Source: DASZIT01 sp052143315 (GTDB taxonomy: Bacteria > Actinomycetota > Acidimicrobiia > Acidimicrobiales > RAAP-2). From it: a DNA stretch of 39,890 nucleotides. The position numbers and the translations under genes were made by a program. How positions within the stretch are numbered: position 1 is the first letter of the stretch; every line of letters begins with the position of its first letter. The stretch is from positions 1-39,890 of the forward strand of contig JBKQTE010000026.1 in assembly GCA_052143315.1 (NCBI GenBank). The letters run 5' to 3'. Positions 16,665-23,693 of this stretch are shown piece after piece. The notes beneath the pieces are model-generated. The model did no database searches and was not told the origin of the DNA. It saw only the letters and a program-made list of their open reading frames with translations.

Positions 16665-16691
16665 GAACGGCCCGCCTCGTGCGGGCCGTTC
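16665..16691. terminator. Hairpin 3 of three, bidirectional terminator candidate
   Basis: GAACGGCCCGC (16665-16675) pairs perfectly over 11 bp with GCGGGCCGTTC (16681-16691) around CTCGT. It is 22 nt from the stop of the minus-strand reductase gene, so it can serve that transcript and, with the two others, the plus-strand one. The stem is the strongest of the three. Confidence 0.65.
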
Positions 16692-16713
16692 TCGCGTCCG
16701 GGCCCGACCTGGC

Positions 16714-17613
16714 TCAGCCGACCTGCCGGCGCCAGTACTCCAGGATGTCGGCCAGGGTCTGGCCCAGCGGCAGTTCGGGCTTCCAGCTGGTGGCGGCCTG
16801 CAGGCGCGAGGGATCGCCACGAAGCTCCGGAACCTCGACCGGTCGGACGAGGGCGGGGTCGACCTCGAGGGAGAGCGACGCTCCGGCCAGGGCCAGCAGC
16901 TCGTCGGCGATCTCCTGGATGGCCACGTCGTGGCCGGAGCAGACGTTGTAGATGGTGCCCGGCTCCCCGTTGTCGACGAGCATCCGGTAGGCCCGGACCA
17001 CGTCCCGTACGTCGGTGAAGTCGCGCTTGGCCGACAAGTTGCCCACCACGATGGACGGGGCGTTGTCCCGCTCCGCCTCGACGATGCGCTTGGCCAGGGC
17101 CGGGACCGCGAAGTTCGGGGTCTGGCCGGGACCGATGTGGTTGAAGGGGCGCACGGTGATCACCGGCTGGCCGTGACCCCGGAAGGCCTGGTCGACCAGG
17201 GCCTCGGCCGCCAGCTTGCTCGCCGCGTACGGCGTGAGCGGGGCGGTCGGCGAGTCCTCGCCGAGTGGGAGCTTGGACGGGTCGGTGACGGCGCCGTAGA
17301 CCTCCGCCGAGCTGGTCACCAGCACCCGGGGGTCCGAGCCGCACTCGCGGGCCGCCGCCAGTAGCACCGCGGTCCCGATCACGTTGACCTGGAGGACCTT
17401 GAGGGGCTCGTCCCACGACTTGCCCACGTGGGTCAGTGCCGCCAGATGGTAGACGGCGTCGGGGGCGGCCTCGGTCAGGGCGGCCAGCACGGCGACGGGG
17501 TCGGTGACGTCCACCTCGACGTCGACAACGAAGACGTCGTCACCGAGCTCACGAAGATGGGCGGCCAGCCACTGGCCCACGAAGCCACGACCGCCGGTGA
17601 TGAGGGAGCGCAC
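16714..17613 (-). CDS. GDP-6-deoxy-4-keto-mannose reductase / GMD-like SDR
   Basis: A 299-residue extended SDR from GTG 17613 (AGGG upstream). It has the NAD(P)-binding motif GGRGFVG (7-13), the active-site SSAEVYG (Ser 102), and Tyr 129 / Lys 133 in PYAASK. The segment RPFNHIGPGQTPNFAVPALA is typical of GDP-mannose 4,6-dehydratase relatives, particularly the Rmd reductases that make GDP-D-rhamnose. It would act in the cytoplasm on a GDP-sugar, consistent with three glycosyltransferases directly upstream. No GDP-mannose 4,6-dehydratase partner is visible in the window, so substrate supply is unexplained. It could alternatively be another NDP-sugar epimerase. Last gene of its operon, ending at hairpin 3. 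Confidence 0.75.
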   Translation of the reverse strand: MRSLITGGRGFVGQWLAAHLRELGDDVFVVDVEVDVTDPVAVLAALTEAAPDAVYHLAALTHVGKSWDEPLKVLQVNVIGTAVLLAAARECGSDPRVLVTSSAEVYGAVTDPSKLPLGEDSPTAPLTPYAASKLAAEALVDQAFRGHGQPVITVRPFNHIGPGQTPNFAVPALAKRIVEAERDNAPSIVVGNLSAKRDFTDVRDVVRAYRMLVDNGEPGTIYNVCSGHDVAIQEIADELLALAGASLSLEVDPALVRPVEVPELRGDPSRLQAATSWKPELPLGQTLADILEYWRRQVG

Positions 17614-17677
17614 GTCGGGTCACCCTACCGGTTCGGCCGGGCCGAGCCGGAACCGACCACCGGCAGCGGCGGGGCGC

Positions 17678-18868
17678 TCACCGTTTGGCCGCCTGGCGGT
17701 AGGCCTCGACATGGCGGTCGGCACTGGCGGCCCAGGTGTGGCGGGCGGCGATGGCCAGCCCCCTCTGTCGTCTGGCGTCGTCGGCACCCTCGCCGTCGAG
17801 CACGGCTTCGAGCGCGCCGGCCAGCCTTCCGGCATCGCCCGGGGGGACCAGCACGGCGGCGCCGGCGGCCACCTCTTCCATGGCCGTGCCCGAGGTGGTG
17901 ACCAGCCGAGCCCCGCAGGCCAGGGCCTCGAGCGCCGGCAGGCCGAAGCCTTCGTAGAGCGCCGGATAGACCGCGGCCTCGGCGGCGCGGAGCAGCGCTG
18001 GGATCACCTCGTCGGGCACGTAGCCGGTCCGGAGGATCCGGCTCCCCAGCCCGGAGGCGGCGACGGCCTCCTCGACCCGGTCCGCTCCCCAACCGGCCCC
18101 GCCGGCCAGCACCAGGCGGGTGTCGGGGTGGCGCCCGGCCACCGCGGCGAAGGCGCGGACCAACGTGGGCACGTCCTTGCGGGGCTCGAGGGTGCCCACG
18201 AAGACCAGGAACGGCGAGCCGTCGACCAGCCGGTCGTCCACGCCGGCCAGCAGAGCGGCGTCGGAGCCCGGGGTCGGCTCGGTCGGCCCGAACCGGCGGA
18301 GGTCCACCCCGTGGTGGGCCACCACCACCGGGGCCGTCACCTGGCACCACCGCTCCAGCTCCTCGGCGGTGGACCGGCTGGGGCACAGGACGACCGCCGC
18401 CCGTCGCGCCGCCACCTTGATGGCGCGACGGAAGAGCAGCACCTTGGACCTCTGATGCCACTCCGGGGCCTCGAAGAAGCTGAGGTCGTGCACGGTGACG
18501 ACGCTCGGGACCGGAGCATGCTCGGGCATGGTGTAGTGCGGTCCATGATGGACGGTCACCGCCTCCCGCCGGAGGAGGTGCGGCAGTCGGACCTGCTCCC
18601 AGGCCAGCCGGCCGGGCCGCCACTCCGGCGCGCCGGCCACCAGGCCGGCGCCGGGTGCCATGGCCGCCCACCGGCGACCGTCCCGTCGTCTCGACACCAC
18701 CACCAGGTCCACGTCAGGGCGCCCGGCCAGCTGGCGGGCCAGCTCCAGGGTGTACTGGCCGGCGCCCACCGGGTGGACCGGCACCGCCGAGACGTCCAAC
18801 GACAGCCTCAGCGGCTCCCCCGGCCCCGGCGGCCCGCCGGAGGCCTCCTCGTCCCGGTCACCGGCCAC
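17678..18868 (-). CDS. GT4 family glycosyltransferase (third gene of the GT4 operon)
   Basis: The start is GTG 18868, overlapping the end of the preceding glycosyltransferase by 11 nt. The 396-residue GT-B protein has an N-terminal acceptor domain (LSLDVSAVPVHPVGAGQYTL, then VTVHHGPHYTMPEH and VTVHDLSFFEAPEWHQRSK) and a C-terminal donor domain with FVGTLEPRKDVPTLVRAFA and the E-x7-E motif in YEGFGLPALEAL. 'G-x-G-x-Y' near the N-terminus is typical of mannosyl- and rhamnosyl-type GT4 enzymes. It should be a retaining transferase using a nucleotide sugar at the inner membrane face. The reductase at 16714 follows after 64 bp and may supply its donor. Confidence 0.9.
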   Translation of the reverse strand: MAGDRDEEASGGPPGPGEPLRLSLDVSAVPVHPVGAGQYTLELARQLAGRPDVDLVVVSRRRDGRRWAAMAPGAGLVAGAPEWRPGRLAWEQVRLPHLLRREAVTVHHGPHYTMPEHAPVPSVVTVHDLSFFEAPEWHQRSKVLLFRRAIKVAARRAAVVLCPSRSTAEELERWCQVTAPVVVAHHGVDLRRFGPTEPTPGSDAALLAGVDDRLVDGSPFLVFVGTLEPRKDVPTLVRAFAAVAGRHPDTRLVLAGGAGWGADRVEEAVAASGLGSRILRTGYVPDEVIPALLRAAEAAVYPALYEGFGLPALEALACGARLVTTSGTAMEEVAAGAAVLVPPGDAGRLAGALEAVLDGEGADDARRQRGLAIAARHTWAASADRHVEAYRQAAKR

Positions 18869-20042
18869 GGCGACCTCCGTTGGCGGCGGCTGCCTCGTCC
18901 CAGACCGCCCGATGCCGCTCGGCGATGGCGGACCAGCTGAACTCGGCGACCCGCTGGTGCCCGGCCGCCCGGAGCCGCTCCCGGACCGCCGGGTCGGTGG
19001 CCACCACCAGGAGGCCGTCGGCGATGGCTTCGGTGTCCCGGGGATCGACCTCGTAGGCGGCCGTCCCGGTGCTGGGCAGGGGGCTGGCCACCACCGGGGC
19101 TCCCAGCACCATCGCCTCGACCGGTGGCAGCCCGAACCCCTCGATCAGCGGTACGTAGGCCAGGAGGACGGTCATCGAGTAGAGGGCCGACAGCTCGCCG
19201 GGTGTCACCATTCCGGCCAGGACGACCCCTGGCGACGGTGGCAGCCGCTCGCCCCAGCCGGCGGGACCGACCACCACCAGGGGCCAGAGTCCGGGCAGGG
19301 AGGAGCGGATCCGTCCGTAGGCCTGGGTGAGCCGCACCAGGTTCTTGCGGGGCTCGAGGGTGCCGACGCTGAGCAGGAAGGGGCTGTTCCCGACGCCGAG
19401 CCGGTCGAGCAGCACCGCCCCCGCCTCCAGGTCGGGCGGCGGCAGGTGGTCGCCGCCCATGGGAATGACGGTGATCGAGTCGGGGGGCGCCCCCGCCTGG
19501 TGCAGGTCGTCGGCCACCACCTCGGCCGGCACGATGAACCGTTGCGCCCGGCGGAGCGACCGCTGCAAAGCCGCCTCGTGCCACGCCCGGCCTCTCGGCG
19601 GGTAGGCCTCGGGGAGGCGGCGCCACAGCAGGTCGTGGACGGTCGACACCAGGGCCGCCTGTCCCGGTTCCAGGGTGGCCATGGACACCGCATGGACCAC
19701 GTCGAAGCCGGCCGGTGCCCGCAGCCACCCGCGGTCCCAGGCCCGGGTGAGGGCCGGCCCCGGCAGGACCGAGGCGTGCACCGGGAGCCCGAACTCCTCC
19801 AGCGGGTCGCGCCACCCGGTCCTGGCGTCGGCCCGGTGTCGCCGGCCGGCCCGGCTGGCCAGCAGCTCCACCTCCGGGCCACCGTCCGGCTCCAGCTGGC
19901 GCAGGCCCTGCAGCAGGCCCCGTGCGTAGGTGCCGATGCCGCCGGGGGTGGCACGGCGCAGCTGCTCGACCACCATGAGCACCCGGGTCCGGCCGGTGGC
20001 GGGCGGGACGCCCGCCGGTCCGGTGGCGGCGGCGCCGGTCAC
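18858..20042 (-). CDS. GT4 family glycosyltransferase (second gene of the GT4 operon)
   Basis: GTG 20042 overlaps the stop of the upstream gene by 4 nt (GTGA); the frame runs on upstream to 21314 but that part is a shadow of the neighbour. The 394-residue GT-B protein opens with VLMVVEQLRRATPGGIGTYA (glycine-rich acceptor loop). It then has VDFVVHAVSM-like and STVHDLLWRRLPEAYPPRGR segments and SVGTLEPRKNLVRLTQAYGR, and the donor-site motif IEGFGLPPVEAM with the E-x7-E pair intact. It probably adds the second sugar in a short oligosaccharide, given three tandem GT4 genes. Substrates unknown. Confidence 0.9.
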   Translation of the reverse strand: MTGAAATGPAGVPPATGRTRVLMVVEQLRRATPGGIGTYARGLLQGLRQLEPDGGPEVELLASRAGRRHRADARTGWRDPLEEFGLPVHASVLPGPALTRAWDRGWLRAPAGFDVVHAVSMATLEPGQAALVSTVHDLLWRRLPEAYPPRGRAWHEAALQRSLRRAQRFIVPAEVVADDLHQAGAPPDSITVIPMGGDHLPPPDLEAGAVLLDRLGVGNSPFLLSVGTLEPRKNLVRLTQAYGRIRSSLPGLWPLVVVGPAGWGERLPPSPGVVLAGMVTPGELSALYSMTVLLAYVPLIEGFGLPPVEAMVLGAPVVASPLPSTGTAAYEVDPRDTEAIADGLLVVATDPAVRERLRAAGHQRVAEFSWSAIAERHRAVWDEAAAANGGRRGR

Positions 20043-21241
20043 CGTCGCCGTCCTCGTCGCTGGTCGTCCCAGGCGTCGCAGTAGAGGGCGGCCAGCCCGT
20101 CGGCACACGCCTCCCAGCTGTAGCTCTCGGTGCGCCGATGGCCGCGGGCGACCAGGGCCTCCACTTCGGGACCGCCGTCGAGGAGGGCAGCCAGGGCGTC
20201 GGCCAGGGCGTCGGTGTCGCCGCCGGCCACCAGGCGGGCACCGTCGCCCGACACCTCGGGGATGGCCCCCACCGCCGTGCTCACCACCGGCACGCCGGCG
20301 GCCATGGCCTGCAGCGGCGGGAAGCCGAAACCCTCGTAGACCGACGGGTAGGCCACCACGGCGGCCCGCTGCAGGGTCAGAACGACCTCTTCGCCGGTGA
20401 TGTAGCCCGGTCGGAGGATCCGGTCGCGGGCCGGCGAGGCCTCGATGGCCTCCGCCAGGCTGGCCGCGCCCCACCCGTCCGGTCCCACCAGCACCAGGGC
20501 CACGTCCGGATGGCTGGAGGCGATGGCGGTGAACGCCGCCACCAGGGTGGGGTAGTCCTTTCGGGGCTCGACGGTGCCGGTGGCCAGCACGTAGCGCGAG
20601 GTGCCGGGCGGGAGCTCGAACGGCAGTGGCAGCCGGTCGACGTCGCCGGCCAGCTCCAGGCGGGGTGGCACCCCGAGGTGGACGGCGCGCACCCGCTCGG
20701 CCGGGATGTCGAACGTCTCCACCACCTCCTCGGCCACGAACACCGACGGGGTGTGGATCCAGGCCCCCTCGGCCACCGCCCGCCGGATCAGCGCCGGGAA
20801 CCGGAGGGTGGAGTGGTCGCACAGCTCCGGGTAGCGGGTGATGGTCAGGTCGTGCACCGTCACCACCCTGGCGGCGACCGCGGTGGGGGGCACCACGTAG
20901 TTGGTCCCGTGGATGACCTGGTGGCGGCCCACGAACCACTCCACCGGCGGAAACGACATCCGGGACCAGGCGATGTGCAGCGGGCGGGCGGGCATGGCCC
21001 GCTGACGGGTGCCGACCCCAGGTGGCACCAGATCGGGGATGGCCTGGCGTCGCCTCCAACTGATGGCGAACGCCGACACGTCGAGGTCCGGCCGGGCGGC
21101 CAGCCCGCCGAGGGCGCCGGCCACGAAGGCCCCCACCCCGGTGGGTCGTCCGAGGAGTGGTGTCGCATCGAGGGCAACCGACAGCCGACCCGGGTCGGAG
21201 GTCGCAGATCGCTCCGGCGGCACCCGGGAAGCCTTGCACAT
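20039..21241 (-). CDS. GT4 family glycosyltransferase (first gene of the GT4 operon)
   Basis: ATG 21241 (MCKASRVPP) is chosen because the frame further upstream overlaps fbiA and is not protein-like; a later start is possible. The 400-residue protein has LSVALDATPLLGRPTGVGAF at the N-terminus, VVTVHDLTITRYPELCDHST, ATGTVEPRKDYPTLVAAFTA and a donor motif YEGFGFPPLQAM. In the E-x7-E pair the second Glu is replaced by Gln, unlike its two paralogues, which may alter donor binding or activity. The operon start lies 84 bp from the divergent fbiA start, with a perfect dyad directly upstream. Confidence 0.88.
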   Translation of the reverse strand: MCKASRVPPERSATSDPGRLSVALDATPLLGRPTGVGAFVAGALGGLAARPDLDVSAFAISWRRRQAIPDLVPPGVGTRQRAMPARPLHIAWSRMSFPPVEWFVGRHQVIHGTNYVVPPTAVAARVVTVHDLTITRYPELCDHSTLRFPALIRRAVAEGAWIHTPSVFVAEEVVETFDIPAERVRAVHLGVPPRLELAGDVDRLPLPFELPPGTSRYVLATGTVEPRKDYPTLVAAFTAIASSHPDVALVLVGPDGWGAASLAEAIEASPARDRILRPGYITGEEVVLTLQRAAVVAYPSVYEGFGFPPLQAMAAGVPVVSTAVGAIPEVSGDGARLVAGGDTDALADALAALLDGGPEVEALVARGHRRTESYSWEACADGLAALYCDAWDDQRRGRRR

Positions 21242-21242
21242 C

Positions 21243-21261
21243 CGTCCGGAGCATCCGGACG
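21243..21261. promoter_or_regulatory. Perfect 19-bp dyad, putative operator
   Basis: CGTCCGGA (21243-21250) and TCCGGACG (21254-21261) form perfect 8-bp arms around GCA. The dyad is immediately upstream of the GT4 operon start codon (21241) and 65 bp upstream of fbiA. Placement and symmetry suit a dimeric repressor acting on the minus-strand operon or on both. It would also form an RNA hairpin in transcripts crossing it. Confidence 0.5.
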
Positions 21262-21325
21262 CCCGCCCCGGACGGGTAGCCTGCCAACCCATGCCCGATT
21301 CGACCCGTCCCCACCGGGACCGACG

Positions 21326-22252
21326 GTGATCACGGCGCTGGCCGGGGGGGTGGGCGCCGCCCGCATGCTGGGCGGCCTGCTCGGGGCGGTGCCCCCCGGC
21401 GACATCACTGCCGTTGTCAACACTGGGGACGACACCGTGCTGCACGGCCTGCACATCTCGCCCGACCTGGACACGGTGATGTACACGCTGGCCGGCGCCA
21501 TCAACCCCGAGACCGGCTGGGGCCTGGCCGGCGAGACGTGGCAGGTCATGGAGTCCCTGGGCCGCCTGGGTGGGATCACCTGGTTCAGCCTGGGCGACAA
21601 GGACATCGCCACCCACTGCTACCGCACCCAGCGCCTCAGCGAGGGCGCCTCCCTCACCGAGGTGACTGCCGAGCTGTTCCGGGCGTGGGGGGTCGGGATC
21701 CGGGCGCTACCGGTCACCGACGACGCCCTCCGGACCCGGCTGCAGCTGGTGGACGGTCCCGAGGTGGCCTTCCAGGAGTACTTCGTCCACCTCCGCCACC
21801 AGGTGGCCGTCTCGGCGGTGCGCTTCGACGGCGCCCCGGCCGCCACGCCAGGGCCCGAGGTACTGGCGGCGATCGCCGAGGCCGACACCATCGTGGTCTG
21901 CCCCTCCAACCCGGTGGTCTCCATCGGGCCGCTACTCGCCGTCCCTGGCGTCCTCGAGGCGCTCGCCCGGCGCCGGGAGGACACCGTCGGGGTCTCCCCC
22001 ATCATCGCCGGTGCCGCCCTCAAGGGGCCGGCCGACCGGCTGCTGCGTGAGCTCGGCTGGGAGTCCTCGGTGGTAGGCGTGGCCCGGTGGTACGCCCCGT
22101 GGATGGGGACGCTGGTCATCGACGAGTCGGACGCCGACCTGGCGCCGGCGGTGGAGGCCGAGGGGGTCCGCTGCGTGGTGGCCCCCACCGTCATGTCCAC
22201 CCCTGAGCGCTCCGCCGGGCTGGCCCGAACGGTGCTCGATGCCCGCGCCTGA
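21326..22252 (+). CDS. fbiA: 2-phospho-L-lactate / phosphoenolpyruvyl transferase CofD/FbiA
   Basis: This enzyme transfers the phospholactyl (or, in actinobacteria, phosphoenolpyruvyl) group to Fo, giving (dehydro-)F420-0. GTG 21326 is chosen because the family begins at ITALAGGVGAARML. The 308-residue protein has the nucleotide-binding ALAGGVGAAR, then VNTGDDTVLHGLHISPDLDT, the Fo-binding region, WFSLGDKDIATHCYRTQRL, and VCPSNPVVSIGPLLAVPGV. These are the CofD hallmarks, and length is typical. cofE overlaps its end by 14 nt, so the two are cotranslated. A 12-codon open frame from ATG 21291 ends on TGA overlapping this GTG. Confidence 0.95.
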   Translation: MITALAGGVGAARMLGGLLGAVPPGDITAVVNTGDDTVLHGLHISPDLDTVMYTLAGAINPETGWGLAGETWQVMESLGRLGGITWFSLGDKDIATHCYRTQRLSEGASLTEVTAELFRAWGVGIRALPVTDDALRTRLQLVDGPEVAFQEYFVHLRHQVAVSAVRFDGAPAATPGPEVLAAIAEADTIVVCPSNPVVSIGPLLAVPGVLEALARRREDTVGVSPIIAGAALKGPADRLLRELGWESSVVGVARWYAPWMGTLVIDESDADLAPAVEAEGVRCVVAPTVMSTPERSAGLARTVLDARA

Positions 22253-23021
22253 GCAGCCGGGGCCGGTCGCCGGGACCGGCGCCATCGCCGTCCACCCGAT
22301 CACCGGCCTGGCCGAGGTGCGGGTCGGTGACGACCTCGCCGAGCTGATCGTGGCCGCCCTGGACGCCGGGGGGGCGCTCGGCGGCCTGGACGCCGGGGGG
22401 GCGCTCGGCCGGCTGGTCGACGGGGACGTGGTGGTGGTGACCCAGAAGATCGTCTCCAAGGCCGAGGGGCGCATTGTGCCCATCGATCCCGACGACCCCG
22501 AGGCCAAGCGGCGGCTGGTGGAGCAGGAATCGGTGCGGATCGTGCGCCGACGCGGCGACCTGCTCATCAGCGAGACGCGTCACGGGTTCATCTGCGCCAA
22601 CGCCGGGGTGGACCTGTCCAATGTGGACGCCGGCACCGCCGCCCTGCTCCCGGTGGACGCCGACCGCTCGGCGAGGCGAATCCGGGAGGGGCTGGAGCAT
22701 CGGCACGGTGTGTCGGTGGGGGTGATCGTGTCGGACACCTTCGGCCGCACCTGGCGGCGGGGCGTCACCGATGTGGCCATCGGCATCGCCGGCGTGGCCG
22801 GCGTGGAGGACCTGCGGGGCACCGCCGACGCCACCGGCCGGGTGCTGGAGGCCACCGAGGTCTGCATCGCCGACGAGCTGGCCTCGGCGGCCGAGCTGGT
22901 GATGGGCAAGGACCGGGGAATTCCGGTGGCCGTGGTCCGGGGAGTCGACCCCCGGTGGCTGCGTCCCGCCTCGGTGGCGACCGAGATCGTCCGCCCGCCC
23001 GGGGAGGACCTGTTCCGGTAA
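22239..23021 (+). CDS. cofE: Coenzyme F420:L-glutamate ligase CofE (stand-alone FbiB N-domain)
   Basis: GTP-dependent addition of L-glutamates to F420-0. The 260-residue protein matches the whole CofE domain: VVVVTQKIVSKAEGRIV, SVRIVRRRGDLLISETRHGF, ICANAGVDLSNV, VSVGVIVSDTFGRTWRRG, TDVAIGIAGVAGVEDLRG and the closing PVAVVRGVDP. It stops there; the C-terminal nitroreductase-like FMN domain found in mycobacterial FbiB is missing, as in archaeal CofE. A 27-bp in-frame tandem duplication (22359-22412) adds nine residues near residue 45. It overlaps fbiA by 14 nt. ATG 22239. Confidence 0.93.
   Translation: MPAPEQPGPVAGTGAIAVHPITGLAEVRVGDDLAELIVAALDAGGALGGLDAGGALGRLVDGDVVVVTQKIVSKAEGRIVPIDPDDPEAKRRLVEQESVRIVRRRGDLLISETRHGFICANAGVDLSNVDAGTAALLPVDADRSARRIREGLEHRHGVSVGVIVSDTFGRTWRRGVTDVAIGIAGVAGVEDLRGTADATGRVLEATEVCIADELASAAELVMGKDRGIPVAVVRGVDPRWLRPASVATEIVRPPGEDLFR
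22359..22412 (+). repeat. 27-bp in-frame tandem duplication inside cofE
   Basis: Two consecutive 27-bp units, each with GACGCC followed by a run of seven G and GCGCTCGG, encode LDAGGALGG then LDAGGALGR. They lie just before the conserved LVDGDVVVVTQK strand. Near-identity of the units points to recent slippage. The seven-G runs make this a likely site for sequence error, but both copies keep the frame. Confidence 0.8.
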
Positions 23022-23048
23022 CCGGGGCCCCGGCCCGACGTCCACCCG

Positions 23049-23067
23049 GTCGGGTCGACTACCCGAC
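23049..23067. terminator. Hairpin between convergent cofE and FKBP genes
   Basis: GTCGGGT (23049-23055) pairs perfectly with ACCCGAC (23061-23067) around CGACT. It spans the stop codon of the FKBP gene and lies 28 bp after the cofE stop, so it could end transcription from both sides. There is no T-run. Confidence 0.45.
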
Positions 23068-23436
23068 GTCGACCAGGTCGACCACGAACATGAGGGTCTC
23101 ATTGGGGCCGATCACACCGGAGGCGCCCCGCTCTCCGTAAGCCAGGTGCGGCGGGATGGTGAGCCGGCGACGGCCGCCGACTTTCATCCCGGCAACGCCT
23201 TGGTCCCACCCCGGGATGACGTGCCCGGCGCCCAGGGAGAACTGGAAGTGGTCGCGGCGACTCCACGACGAGTCGAACTCGTTGCCGTCGGACCACGCTA
23301 CCCCGACGTAGTGGACCTTGACCGGTGAACCGGCCACCGCTTCGGCGCCTTCGCCGACCTCGATGTCCTCGACGACGAGCTCGCCGGGCGGCGTTCCGTC
23401 GGGGATGGTCACGGTCGGTTTGGTCTTGGGAGCCAT
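23059..23436 (-). CDS. FKBP-type peptidyl-prolyl cis-trans isomerase
   Basis: The 125-residue product from ATG 23436 (an in-frame GTG at 23445 is possible) is a single FKBP domain without signal peptide, so it is cytoplasmic. It has VKVHYVGVAWSDGNEFDSSW (Tyr and Asp of the active site), FQFSLGAGHVIPGWDQGVAG (Val-Ile and Trp), MKVGGRRRLTIPPHLAYGER and the last strand LMFVVDLVDV. All key pocket residues are present. It begins with TKPTVTIPDGTPPGELVVED, the usual actinobacterial N-terminus. It catalyses prolyl isomerisation and acts as a folding helper. The upstream gap holds palindromic and tandem repeats that may regulate it. Confidence 0.93.
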   Translation of the reverse strand: MAPKTKPTVTIPDGTPPGELVVEDIEVGEGAEAVAGSPVKVHYVGVAWSDGNEFDSSWSRRDHFQFSLGAGHVIPGWDQGVAGMKVGGRRRLTIPPHLAYGERGASGVIGPNETLMFVVDLVDVG

Positions 23437-23490
23437 GGCGCCCACTGTAGGCGTGGGCTACCGGCGGGCGGTCCACCCGGCGGTGTTGCC

Positions 23491-23517
23491 GGCCTGGGTG
23501 GCCTGGGTGGCCTGGGT
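23491..23517. repeat. Three perfect 9-bp tandem repeats
   Basis: GGCCTGGGT occurs three times in a row without change. The array begins 55 bp upstream of the FKBP start codon, where a promoter or operator would be expected. It could be a regulator-binding array or simple slippage. Confidence 0.6.
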
Positions 23518-23553
23518 GCGCCGAAGAGAGCCGAGGCACTTCCGTTTTCGAAT

Positions 23554-23590
23554 TAGTGGCAGGCGTGCCAAGTTGGCACATCTGCCACTA
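23554..23590. promoter_or_regulatory. 37-bp nested palindrome upstream of FKBP gene
   Basis: The outer arms TAGTGGCAG (23554-23562) and CTGCCACTA (23582-23590) pair over 9 bp. After a 2-nt mismatch, the inner arms GTGCCAA (23565-23571) and TTGGCAC (23573-23579) pair over 7 bp around a single G. The centre lies 136 bp upstream of the FKBP ATG and 122 bp beyond the helicase stop. The one-base centre favours a protein-binding dyad over an RNA hairpin, although a three-base loop (AGT) with slightly shorter stem is also possible. It is in a locally AT-richer patch. Confidence 0.55.
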
Positions 23591-23604
23591 TCCGGGAATT
23601 ACTT

Positions 23605-23646
23605 CACGGCCCCTGCCCGACAAGCCACGGCCCCTGCCCGACAAGC
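23605..23646. repeat. 21-bp tandem duplication
   Basis: The unit CACGGCCCCTGCCCGACAAG plus C occurs twice back-to-back (23605-23625 and 23626-23646). It lies between the helicase stop and the nested palindrome. It looks like recent slippage or a target duplication; no element lies between the copies. Confidence 0.65.
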
Positions 23647-23693
23647 CACAGCGACTCCCATGCACGCCGAGCCCAGGGATACGGCGCCCGGGC

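Noticed and set aside
20138..21325. Plus-strand frame running into fbiA that would give a 704-residue protein
   Set aside because: The part before GTG 21326 is antisense to a GT4 gene and low-complexity; CofD proteins start at ITALAGGVGAAR.
23573..23588. Sigma-54 promoter (TTGGCAC...GC)
   Set aside because: The spacing between GG and the following GC is 7 instead of 10 bp, and the bases are fully accounted for by the palindrome.
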